Source of the DNA: Diphasiastrum complanatum
Taxonomy: Eukaryota > Streptophyta > Lycopodiopsida > Lycopodiales > Lycopodiaceae
DNA: 64,000 nt
Direction: 5' to 3'
Assembly (NCBI GenBank): GCA_029204225.1
Contig: CM055104.1
Location: forward strand, 24,627,285 to 24,691,284
The notes beneath the pieces are model-generated. The model saw nothing but the letters and a program-made list of their open reading frames with translations. It searched no databases and was not told the origin of the DNA. The translations under genes were made by a program, and so were the position numbers. Numbering within the stretch: the first letter of the stretch is position 1; every line of letters begins with the position of its first letter. Shown here one piece after another: positions 23,821-34,369 of this stretch.

Positions 23821-25683
23821 CATGTAATGAGTGATGTGATCTTCTCCCCATGCTTTTGATACTGCATTAACAAACTCGACACAAGTCCTTTGGACAACTT
23901 TCTTATCAATATCAGAGTATTTTTCTTTTCCTAAAATAGCAATCATGGTATCAAATTTTTTCCATACATCAACTTTTAGTACTCTGGTTTTGCTGTCTTT
24001 CTCAAAGTCCTGAGTGGCAGCAATAATATCTGTCCAGACTGAGTGTTAAATATTAGAAGCCTTACCAATATGATTTGATAGAAAACGACGTGCCTTTACT
24101 CCTCCTATGCTTGGCTTAGTTGGCATGTTCCCAAGGTAGCTTCCTTTGCTTATGATGCTGGCTTAGTATTCCAAGCAAAAACTATATGAAGATAAATGAT
24201 CTTTTCTATTAATGTAACTTCTACATGAAGAGTGCAAAGATGCACATTTTTTAAGGGGATAGACAGCACAGGCTTCCAGTTTGGATCTGCATATTCTCTA
24301 GTAATTCTTGTACTCCTAGTTACATCTTTTGCCATTTTCATGCAGTACAAACAAGGGTGTTTTGATGTAGCAATGTGAGAGACATTATACATACATTTCA
24401 ATGTTTTCAAATCACCTGCTAAGTGCCATTCAACATTGAAGTCTCCAACTCCTGGAACATTGAGAAGTCCTCCATCCATAAGGTCCTTGATGATCCTAGG
24501 ATAAGATGTCCTTGAGAATATCCATGATAATATATCATGATCCTCTTTCAGCACCTGTCCAAAGAATTAATCAGACTTAGTTTACAATGTATTAATACTA
24601 TTCAATGAATGTAATGTAATAATGAGGCTAGTTACTTGAAACGCTGCCAACCACCATATATCATTTTCCGACTGGACACTGAATCTGAAATCTTCTTGGT
24701 TCTCTGTTTGTGATAGAGCACCATTCATGAGAGTTATACTAACCCTCTCCATCTTCTGCCCTTTCACAATTTCTGACTCATCTAACTTAAGTACTATGAT
24801 TATTTTGCCATTCACCTTTCCATAGGTTATATCATAGAATGTGACGATGTATCTCAGCAAGTAATTTAGATCAACAAATAAATTGTTTGATGAACTATAG
24901 AATATCGATCTTCCATCAGTTTTATACACCTCTTCAATATGAAATGGAGTTCCAGTGATCTTATGCATACCTATGTTTAATGTATTCCTCTCTTTCTTTA
25001 AGTGATATGTCCTAGGGATTGGGACTTTTCTAATTTGAACTTGCTTAAAAGCTTCTCTAATTAGTTTAAATATTGTTGCATATGCTTCCCTGCTAATACC
25101 TGCAAAATCACAAGCACCCTGAACTATAGTCTTATCTAAAAAATTTTGAATGTCCACCATCAAAGACTCTGCTATTTTACACTTTACATTTGAAATCCTA
25201 TTGTTCATCATGATGCGCTCAGTGGATTTGCAAGTCAATATTGTGCCCAATGACATTCCTAGTGAAACATTGTTTTTAATATTCCGAGGAGCTACTAATG
25301 CAGATCTGCAAAAAAAACAGATAGTTAACAGAATATCACCATAGCTGAAATTAAATCCAAATGTCATTGAAAAACTTACAAAATTCAGAATATGCTTACT
25401 TGAATGCACAAATCCTTCTATTTCGATAACCTCCTTTTGAAAGCGTTTGAATATCCTTGCAACTTTGTCGCTTTCGCTTCTTACTTTCAGCCTTCTTCTT
25501 TGCCAAATCCACATCCTTCAATAATTGTAAGTTTTCAATACGAATAGACAATAAGACTAATTGCATTTGCTCTAGTGTGAAGAATTGCCAAAAATTGGCA
25601 AATCTAGCTTGATCAAAAACCATGTAGAATAGTGTAAATTGTGTACACAAGTGGGTCCCACACATGTGAGGCCATGATGCCAC
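23821..25683 (-). pseudogene. Transposase-like gene with introns, family uncertain
   Basis: Exon 1 (25683 or ATG 25623 to 25400) contains FTLEQMQLVLLSIRIENLQ and a Lys/Arg-rich stretch. Intron 25399-25306 (GTAAGC...TTTTTTTTGCAG) joins exon 2 (25305-24636). Intron 24635-24555 (GTAACT...TTTGGACAG) joins exon 3. Exon 3 has GDLKTLKCMYNVSH, then HPCLYCMK and IPLKNVHLCTLHVEV, and continues after a frameshift near 24165 and a stop near 24045 to a donor GTTAGT after 23821. Both intron joins keep the frame exactly. The GDLK.L...S..PC.YC...IPL..V....LH pattern is like a transposon-derived protein family I recall from diverse eukaryotes, but I cannot name it with confidence. Catalytic residues were not assigned. 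Confidence 0.5.
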
Positions 25684-25863
25684 ATGGGAAACCCATCCTA
25701 ATGTAGGTTAGGTCAAGTCAAGAGAGTTGGGAGAGGCTATTCCTCACCTTGTCCTATTCTTTACCCTGTTATGACATGACATATGTGGGGACGAGATGAT
25801 CCAAGGGTAAAAAGTGGGATGTCATCATCTCACCAAGATACATCCCACCCTCATGACCCCTCG
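25640..25863. repeat. Dispersed repeat shared with 12.2 kb
   Basis: 25696-25730 equals 12277-12311 over 35 bp, with looser similarity on the left. Probably an LTR fragment. Confidence 0.6.
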
Positions 25864-25922
25864 GATGCATTGGAGCCCACCTCTCTCTCTATCTCATGTC
25901 AAATAGAGGTGATGCATTGGAG

Positions 25923-25966
<44 letters not shown>

Positions 25967-25984
25967 GTCAAATAGAGGTGAGAG
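25864..25984. repeat. Tandem duplication with (CT)n expanded in one copy
   Basis: The unit gatgcattggagcccacc to caaatagaggt is 47 bp in copy 1 (25864-25910). In copy 2 (25911 onward) it is longer because the CT run grew to about 18 units (25928-25964). Confidence 0.9.
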
Positions 25985-26485
25985 GTGATGAATACGCTCC
26001 CCGGGCCCTGATATGCCTTTAGTTTGGTTACTGACTTATTAGCATTTGGAAAGTTGAATGTTTTTTCAAATAGGTTTGCAACCGGTGTTGGTGCAAAACC
26101 TCTCGGCGCTATTGTTAAACGTGCCAATATACAAAATCTAATTTCATCAGATCTACTCAAATAACAGTGCTCTTAAGTCAACATCATCAATCTCTTGAAG
26201 CTTTCTGATAAAAATATAATTCTTACTGTTTGCAAATTTTATCCGGATCATAATTTTCTTAGTTGCATGCTATTCTTCTGTCAAGAGCAAATAACTTCGT
26301 GATTCTTGTGGTGCGAAAAGCGAAATTGTAGGGCTTATAATGTCTCTACAATGTTCAAAGAGCTACTTCACTAACAATTTTCTGAAAGCTGTTCTTATAT
26401 GCTACTCTGCGAGTGGAAACAGAAAATATATTAGACAAACAAGCTCCTGTTGACATCCATCTTCTAGCATTAGCATGTCCTACAG
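25985..26485. other. 3' flank of the PAO gene, no other gene seen
   Basis: Non-coding. It should include the 3' UTR of the minus-strand oxidase. I could not fix a poly(A) signal. Confidence 0.5.
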
Positions 26486-28357
26486 CTAATTCGACCAGTC
26501 ATAATGCTGAAGCAATCGATCAGCCTCTCTCACACCGCTGAGATAGGCGCCATGAGTGGTTGAATAATGATGCCTGTGAGTTGCCTCACCAGCGAACAGC
26601 AGTTGCAATAGAGGAGCCGCATGACTTGAAGATGCCCTGCCTTCTTGCTCCTGGCTTGGCAGAGGTTCCGCCAATAACTCTATGTCTGCTCCGCTTGACC
26701 CAACTGCCACATATGAGTAAGATCCTCTAAATAATGGATTTGTACCCCATCTGCTACGTTTTATGGAGCAGAGCGGGACGTCCTCATTCATTTGTAAACA
26801 CTCCTTGAAGCAATCTCCATTGCGCAGAGATGCACTTTCTGCCATGCGTTCATGTAGCATGTTGTCAGCACATTCTGATGATCCGCTCTTTGACCAGAGA
26901 GGATGCCTTGGGACGTATCCAAAACTAGACAGGGTATTAATGACTCCCTTTTTTATTTCTTCCTCCGTCAGTGACTCCATTTCTAGAGCTTCTTTGCCAG
27001 CGAACCAAGCTAGCAAAATATGTGACTTCTTGTGCACTGGATACAACGAAAATGTTTTTCCCATCCAACGTGGAATACCATCCTTCGAAAACATGTTATT
27101 TTCAGAGCATTTTTTGTGGATAAATTGCATATGCTGATGCATTCGCTCTCCTTGAAAAGGTTCCAATTTCAAGAACAATTTATCCACCAATCCAAAGCCC
27201 AATCTGCAGATCGGTCCCAATTTCCACCTTGGCAATGGGGGGTGGAATAGCTCACAAAGTGAATGGCTCTTGTTTTCAATTTCTTTTCTATATGATTTTC
27301 CATCTTCATTTAAAAAACCTCTGGACTCCACTCCAGTTCCTGCTTTGAGAACTCCTAAAGAGACAGTTATTATGACATGATCTGCTTGGAACTTTGAACC
27401 ATCATCACAAAATAGCACAACAGGAGGTACACTGGAGCCGAGATGCGAGTCCGTCCAGCAGATCTTTGTCACTTTCCTTCCAAATTGCAGAATTCCAGCA
27501 GATAAATTGTCTGATAGAACGTTGACAATAGAAGAAAATCCTTTCGAGATTGTTATTTGCTTGCCAGGAAACTCCCGATATTCGCTGAAAGATTCTAAGT
27601 CAATATCATATAACGAATCTGCTGCTGTTACACATCGCTCATGATTTTCGTGAATGGTGAACACGCCTTCCTGTAGTGAGTGCAGATCCCAACCATGAGA
27701 AAAGCTCTGTGACAATCTATCTGATCGAGATCCCTCAATCGGTTTCCTTAGAGCCAACACATCCATAGTAGGACATGCTGAGGCAACCTCCGTTTTGGGA
27801 GTCTTTTCTTGCTCGTGAAAAAAATCTTCCAGTCCTTGTCGAAAAAACCCTCCCAAACTATTTGTTCCAGACAAAGCATTTTCAATCTTTAAAAGAGATC
27901 CGTTTGCAGCTTGATTGACATCACTAACTCTCAGTTTTTGAGCCTCCGATAGAAGTCGACTATAGAGGTCAGTTACTGGCTTCATAAGGACCGGTTCAAC
28001 AACTAAACCTCCTTCTGCTTTGACGATGGGAGTTGTGGGGTAACCATCCATGCGCTCCCATGGCATGGCACCTTCCAAGGCCCCAGATGTCTCCGCTATT
28101 TCGTAGATGGGGCTTCCTTCAATGCCATGGATCCATGTCGCTCCCAACTCCAGTTTCTCTCCAGCAAATTCAAAACTGCAAATTCTGCCCCCTACTCTAT
28201 CGCTTGCTTCAAGAACAGTCAGCTCGAAGAGCAGATTACCACCTGATTGCAGTCGATTAGCGGCCGAAAGGCCTGCAATCCCCGCCCCAACGATCACAAC
28301 CCTGGGCCTCCTATTTTGGCTTCTCGCAGTTGCTTCTCGTAGTTGCTCCTGAGCCAT
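26486..28357 (-). CDS. PAO5: Polyamine oxidase, PAO5 type
   Basis: FAD-dependent amine oxidase, 623 aa, single exon. The FAD-binding Rossmann motif [18 protein letters not shown] is at residues 20-37, followed by DRVGGRI and [16 protein letters not shown]. The C terminus has [13 protein letters not shown] and then the FAD-covering [20 protein letters not shown] before the stop. These are the landmarks of plant PAOs, and the wording ([22 protein letters not shown]) is closest to the intronless PAO5 clade, which back-converts polyamines such as thermospermine and spermine, probably in the cytosol; I see no signal peptide. It is longer than Arabidopsis PAO5 (about 530 aa) because of inserts around 165-215 and 345-370. 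The start fits because the Rossmann strand begins about 18 residues later, as usual. It looks intact and is the only clear host gene complete in the window. Substrate is inferred from the clade only. Confidence 0.95.
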   Translation of the reverse strand: MAQEQLREATARSQNRRPRVVIVGAGIAGLSAANRLQSGGNLLFELTVLEASDRVGGRICSFEFAGEKLELGATWIHGIEGSPIYEIAETSGALEGAMPWERMDGYPTTPIVKAEGGLVVEPVLMKPVTDLYSRLLSEAQKLRVSDVNQAANGSLLKIENALSGTNSLGGFFRQGLEDFFHEQEKTPKTEVASACPTMDVLALRKPIEGSRSDRLSQSFSHGWDLHSLQEGVFTIHENHERCVTAADSLYDIDLESFSEYREFPGKQITISKGFSSIVNVLSDNLSAGILQFGRKVTKICWTDSHLGSSVPPVVLFCDDGSKFQADHVIITVSLGVLKAGTGVESRGFLNEDGKSYRKEIENKSHSLCELFHPPLPRWKLGPICRLGFGLVDKLFLKLEPFQGERMHQHMQFIHKKCSENNMFSKDGIPRWMGKTFSLYPVHKKSHILLAWFAGKEALEMESLTEEEIKKGVINTLSSFGYVPRHPLWSKSGSSECADNMLHERMAESASLRNGDCFKECLQMNEDVPLCSIKRSRWGTNPLFRGSYSYVAVGSSGADIELLAEPLPSQEQEGRASSSHAAPLLQLLFAGEATHRHHYSTTHGAYLSGVREADRLLQHYDWSN

Positions 28358-28780
28358 AACTTATCTCCACGAGTATTCTGTACAGGAACAAGTAGCAAGA
28401 TCCTTTTCCCTCAAAAAAAACGAGAGAAAAATTACTTCTTTGAAAACCTCAGAAACCAGAATTGGATTACGGAGCAAGTGCAACAAGCAAATGCAAGGGG
28501 GCCTACAGGCAGTCACGCAACTTTCAACTGAAACTTGGCCAGTTCGAAGGCGTGAATAAGCAGCTTTTACGTGACTAACAAGCAATTCTACAACGCTTCA
28601 AGGACCCACCTTCAGGCCAAAATGGTACACGCTTTCCATTCTTATCATCTCCTACACAAATACACATTTCAAATTCTTTGCCTCTTAATGCTGATACAAA
28701 GGCCTGAATGGCCAACGGTGGTTGTACGATCATCCACCGCCCAATATCTATGGATACCTTTTAATTCTAAATGTTAACAC
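28358..28780. other. Upstream region of the PAO gene
   Basis: 423 bp between the oxidase start and the hAT terminus. Promoter by position. No convincing minus-strand TATA box was seen. Confidence 0.45.
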
Positions 28781-29716
28781 GATTCGCCAGCTTCGCGATT
28801 CGGGAATCGCTGTAGCGAATCGTGGACAGAATCGTAAAAAAAAAAAATCAGAAACTCGATTTTCGGCCTCCTCCTCGCGCACAGAACCGCGCCAGCAGTG
28901 GAGGAGGCAAATTTGTTTTCTGAGAGTCGTGGGCGTCCAATCTTCGCAAGTGAATACTTGGCAGGCATCTACTCGACGATACGGAGTTGGTGTGCACGGT
29001 GCCGGGTGGGTCTGAGCTTCGTGGAGAGCGAAACGACCAAATTTCGATATTTGGTAAGTGTAGGCTTGATTTTTTGCAATTGTTGACATTGAGCTGTAGG
29101 CAACCAAATCGAGCGTAGTTTGGCTCTAGACCACCTTTCTTCACGCCCACAGTGATTTTTACAGCATCAGTTTCAGCCGTCACGACACGCCTAGCGAGAT
29201 TTGAACACCACATTCCAAATGCTTGTGTATTTTGGCCATTTCCACAGAATGGCTTGTTGGAAACCGAGTGAGGTGATGTCTGAGCCTAGAATGCATTTCC
29301 ACATGCTTGCACAGACTCCTATGACCTTCTTTCCGCCCATCTACGTCCGTATCACAAATTTCAATTTTCATGTCCTGATTCCATACTTTTTAGGGTTTAG
29401 GCGTGGACCGTCGTGCAAACATCTGCTAGGGGCGCGGTTTAGGCCCACACTGCACTCCTTTATGCTTGCACGGACTCCGACGCTAACGTCAGTCGCCTGT
29501 TATCCCTCATACAGAAATTATTCTATCCCACTCCCTAATCTCATGTTCTTCTTTGGCACTTGATATAATGTGTGAACTGGAATCGTTCTGATGTATGCTC
29601 TGGTATTTTGAGTTCTATTTGAGCTCGGTAATGTTGTTCAATGCAATGTATTTTTTTTTCTACTGAACGTTTGCCTGATTATTTGTTGTTTGCAGGTTTA
29701 GGGTCGTGTTGATACG

Positions 29717-32700
29717 ATGCCAGTGCGGGACCGAGGCCTTTGGGCCGAGGTTGAGCTTACCGACGGGGATGTGGGCACACACCATGGCTCAGGCACCCGC
29801 AGATGGAGATGCTTGCATTGCGGTGGTCACTTCACGGGATCACTCACCAGGGTTAGGGCTCACTTGCTGCGGGTCAGAGGGCCAGATGGGCGGACATTGG
29901 GCATATCTGATCACAGGGTTCTAGACAGGGACAGGCAGCAGGAGCAGCTATAGGTAGGCATGCAGGAGGGCTCACAGGCAGACAGGCAGGGCCTACCATG
30001 GATATTGGGCCTAGTACATCACGGGCAGGGCATGGTATAGCTGCAGGGCGTAGTACATCATGGGTTGGGCATGGTATAGGTGCAGGGCCCAGTACATCAC
30101 GGGCAGAGCATGGTACAGCTACAGGGCCCAGTACAGCACGGACAGAGCATGGTTCAGGTGCAAGGCCCAGTACAGCACCTTCAGTTCCATCCGTAGCAGC
30201 AGCAGGACTATCAGATGAGCATGTTGGTTCAGCAACAGCGGGTGCTTCTCGACCCTCCTCCTCGACAACAGATGCACCACATGCTTCGGCAGATGTTGCC
30301 AGAGAGAGTGACACACCCACAGATCAGCCATCCGTTGGGCATGCCAGACCACGAGCACCATATACACAACAGAGAGGGGTTAGGCCCAGGCAGCAGACCC
30401 TTGATCGATGCGGCTGGCAGAGAGAGCAGCAGGCCCGTTGCACTCGACTGTGTGGCCAGTTCTTTTACGAGTGCGGCATTGCCTTTGCTGTTGCTGACAC
30501 TTGGGTGTTCAGGGAGTTCTGTGCACAGATGGCGGCCGTGGACGCTACATGGACACCTCCCAGACGAGAGGCACTACGAGGGAGGTTGCTTCGTCAGGAG
30601 GAGGAGACCATCATGCGGGAGTTGAGTTCCATTCGCTCAGCCTGGCAGCAGTAAGTAACTTGTCTTTGTAATCTCTTTGCATGTGTTTAGGATTTACTGG
30701 TGCTGTAATTTTTGCATGTAGCTAATGGGTGTTTTGCGGCAGGTATGGATGCACGATATTGAGCGATGGATGGACCGACATTCGTCGACGATCCGTCATC
30801 AATGTCTTGGTTTCTTGCCCGCTTGGCACAGTATTCCTACGTGGCGTGGATGCCACTCGAGGTGGTGACGCCATCACAGCCGATTTCATATGGGAGGTCA
30901 TTAGAGATGTTATTGCTGACATCGGAGATGAGCACGTAGTTCAGGTTGTCACCGACAACGCCTCGAACTGCAAGCAGATGGGCGAGATTATGATGAGGGA
31001 GCACCCTAGCATTGTGTGGACACCCTGTGCTGCACATTGCATAGACTTGCTCATCCATGACCTGTGTGCGCTTCCATGGATCAGAGAGGTATAGTTTGTT
31101 CTATTTGCTATGCTTTCTTCCTTCGATGCTGCTAACCACATCTCAACTACTGTCTAAACTTTTTTACTGGGTGTTTGTGTTGCAGATCACTTCTACGGCC
31201 ATGCGCCTGGTCACTTTTGTCACCAGGAAGAGGCGTGTGTTGGCCCTGTTCCGCACCTTCTCCACCCTAAACCTGAAGAAGCCCGCACCCACACGCTTTG
31301 TGTTTTACTTCTTGGTGCTAGAACGATTGGTGGTGGTGAAGGATGCATTGCGGCGGATGGTTTCCAGCATGGCCTTCCGGGACTTTACAGACCTCCCCCA
31401 TTCGGCATTTTTCCAGTCCACTGTGTACGGCGACGAGTTCTGGAGAGCTGCTGAGGAGATTAGTGGGATCCTACTACCCATTTACAGAGTGCTGCGTCTG
31501 GTAGACCGTGAGGGGTGCACCCTCGGTCTCATTTACGAGTTCATGGAGCGCATCGGCGAGGGGATTCTGTTGTCAGCCTTGGACGAGCATAGGTATGACT
31601 CTTCAGTGTCTAGTTTGTTGTTTCTCACTCGAGTCTGATGCGCTTATTTTATGCTATGGTCTAGTGATTGTTGTAATTTGTCTGCTGCAGGAGGCGCGAG
31701 ATCTCACGCATCTGGGAGGCCAAATGGGACTACTTCCACCGACCCATCCACGCCGTAGCCCACATGTTACACCCCTTGTGGCACTCTACACGAGAGAGGG
31801 ATGATTCGGAGCTGCACCGGGGATGGGTGGAGTACACGGAGCGCGTATGGCCCGGACCAGGTACGTGTGAGAAATCATTTGGTAGCAATGTTACTGCAGT
31901 ATTGTACTCATTAGTAGTGTCTGAATTTGAGGCGTCTTACATGTGCCATGTTTTTCCTTTTGCCAATAGGTCCGATGCTGGCCAACATTACAAGCCAGCT
32001 GCTCGCATTTGAGCGCTTCCAAATTCCTTTCGATGGAGAGCAGAGTCGGCGGAGGGAGGATCAGCTGAGGCCCGTTACATGGTGGTGCATCCACGAGCGC
32101 AGCACAGGTGACCTGAGGCGATTGGCTGAGAGAGTCCTTGCACAGGACTGTTCTGCATGAGCTTGTGAGCGGAATTGGAGCACTTGGGCCTTGTATCACA
32201 CGCAGAAGAGGAACAGGTTGTCCATCGAGCAGTGTAGGCGGTTGGTGTTTGTGAACACCAACGGCCGTATGCTGAGGCACACACGAGGCGAGTCACATCA
32301 TCACCCCTTTTTTCTTGGTATGCTTTGATGAATTGATTTGCTTTCAAAATATGCAGTGAGTTGCACAATACCTGCCTAACAACAATGTATTGTTTTTTGT
32401 TGCAGGTGGACCCCGACACTTGCTTGGTGGATTTGATAGCTGCTGCTCCTCGGGCACCACCCACACAGGAGGAGATGGATGATGAGATTCATAGAGAGCT
32501 CTACAGACAGGCACAGGCTGACGCACGGGCTTTACGGCGGAAGAGGAGGACAAAGAAGCAGAGGGAGAGGGCTGAGGAGAGAGATGACGAGGTCTCGGAG
32601 GGTGGAGAGATGCTCGGGGCAGACTATGTGGAGGATGAGGAGTGGGTTGAGGGAGATACAGAGGAGGACGAGGAGATGTGGGCGGAGGCATAGGGGGATG

Positions 32701-32924
32701 ACCTGGCTGACCTGCTGGTGGACCCTGATGCAGAGACAGAGGAGGAGCCAGCCATTCCTGCACGTAGGCCTAGGGGGAGACCTAGAGGTTCTAGGAGGGG
32801 GGGGCTGAGTACTCTTTTTGTAGACAGGAGTGGAGCATCACATGCAGTCGTCGGCCAGGCATCATCACAGTGGGTAGGGCCATCCCAGGGCGTAGGGTTA
32901 CGGCCACCTGACACACAGGCATGA
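29717..32924 (+). pseudogene. hAT transposase, at least six exons, two in-frame stops
   Basis: A BED-type zinc finger (CLHCGGHFTGSLTRVRAHL) is near 29812-29875. A 13-residue repeat region and QTLDRCGWQREQQARC follow. Intron 30651-30742 joins to the DUF659 core (YGCTILSDGWTDIRRRS; VTDNASNCKQMG; PCAAHCIDLLIHDL). Introns 31089-31185, 31593-31690 and 31861-31969 all join in frame. The C-terminal dimerisation segment (NWSTWALYHTQKRNRLS) follows TGA 32158-32160. A final exon from 32406 encodes a charged tail, TAG at 32691-32693, then an AT-hook-like RPRGRPRGSRRGG ending at 32924. A frame change between 29911 and 29953 also separates the BED finger from the rest. An upstream first exon is likely (acceptor near 29696), and the border before 32406 is unresolved. 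Domain order is that of plant hAT transposases; this copy is probably dead. Confidence 0.85.
30001..30180 (+). repeat. 39-bp coding minisatellite (13-aa repeat)
   Basis: Four to five tandem copies of a 39-bp unit encoding G-P-S-T-S-R-A-x-H-G-x-x-A within the hAT transposase. Confidence 0.95.
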
Positions 32925-33351
32925 CGGAGTAGACACAGGGCTGGGGGCAGCCAGATGGGGGCCAGAGGAGGGGAGAGAGGCAGAGGTAGAGGCATAGGTA
33001 GAGGCAGGGAGAGGGGGGTGGTCTAGAGCCAGGGCACGCAGCAGGGATCCAGAGCATGCAACAGAGCCAGGGCCACACCACGACATATGGCTCCCTCCAG
33101 TTCCGATTCATCTGCGGACCCATGGGATCTGCAGTCCACAGATTCGGATGATTTATCCTACCATGACTCTGACGAGCCTTAGTTACATAGTTTTCATTAC
33201 GTTCATGGAACATCATTGTACCCCTTTTTGGTGCCATGTGGCCCGATATTATATATTATGATGATCCTATTCATAGCATTGTCGTGATTCAGTATTGTTC
33301 TTTGTGGTTTTAGTTCAGTAACTTCGGTTTTATGGTTTATGATTTATGGTT

Positions 33352-33492
<141 letters not shown>

Positions 33493-34202
33493 GGTTGTTT
33501 TGTCAAAAATTGTTTCATTTAAGGCTAAAGTTCAAAATGATTCAGCTAGGTTTTTGTTCAGCATGGTTTTAGTTCCGTTTGTTGTGAATCGTGATTAGAG
33601 AGAGATAGAGAGAGGGAGAATCAGAGAAAGGGAGATTCCTGCTATGTTCACTAGGAATGTCCCAATGTGTTCTCTTTTTTTATATGGGATGCAGCTTTAG
33701 CCTAAAGGGACCATCCTACACCTGAAACAGTCGACAAACTACACAATCATACTCCCCTCGATCAGAGCTTTCATCTGATACCCATATTGCACAAAAAAAT
33801 TTCAAAAAAAAAAAAAAAATTCGATTCTACACGATTCTGAGAAAATCCCGAATCGCGAATCGGGATCGCGATTCTGAATCACGATTCGCGAATCGCACTG
33901 CAACTATGTGTTAAACTACTTAACATCATTTGAAGAAAGAAAGAATGATCAATCATAGCTTCAAAGATCAATGATCAAATGTGTGCTTCATACCATGTGT
34001 TGTCACTCAAGATTAATTGAGATACACAATGTCACATTAATTATATGTGTTGATAAATGATTTTTGAGTGACTTTTGTAGGCTCTACTTAAGGAGTGCAC
34101 CCGAGGGTGACCCTAGAGTGATGGCCCCACTCCATCCAATGGTGATGAACGGGGCTAAGGGAGAAAAAAGATTTATCTTCCCTTGGATGGTGTGGGAGCT
34201 AT

Positions 34203-34227
34203 GCAGATGCACTTGCTGTGCATCTGC
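34203..34227. repeat. Perfect 10-bp inverted repeat
   Basis: GCAGATGCAC, 5-nt loop, GTGCATCTGC. Function unknown. Confidence 0.9.
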
Positions 34228-34243
34228 GATGCACTCTGATTGC

Positions 34244-34369
34244 TAAAATTATGGTGTAACCGTTAGGTCGAGGAATAATTAAATAAACGTTAAATCGGGT
34301 GTGAAGTAAAATTATGGCAAGACTGTTAGGCTGAGCAATAATTAAACAAACGTTAATGAAAATCACTCG
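34244..34369. repeat. Imperfect tandem repeat, 63-bp period
   Basis: TAAAATTATGG starts at 34244 and 34307. Both copies include ggaataattaaa or gcaataattaaa followed by aacgttaa. Confidence 0.85.

Noticed and set aside
20160-26160. Terminal inverted repeats around the Ulp1/unknown/transposase cluster
   Set aside because: None found by eye on either side.
26763-28352. Plus-strand ORFs inside the oxidase gene
   Set aside because: Antisense shadows of an intact 623-codon gene.
29874-30620. Minus- and alternate-frame ORFs over the hAT repeat region
   Set aside because: Shadows of the GC-rich plus-strand transposase with its 39-bp repeat.
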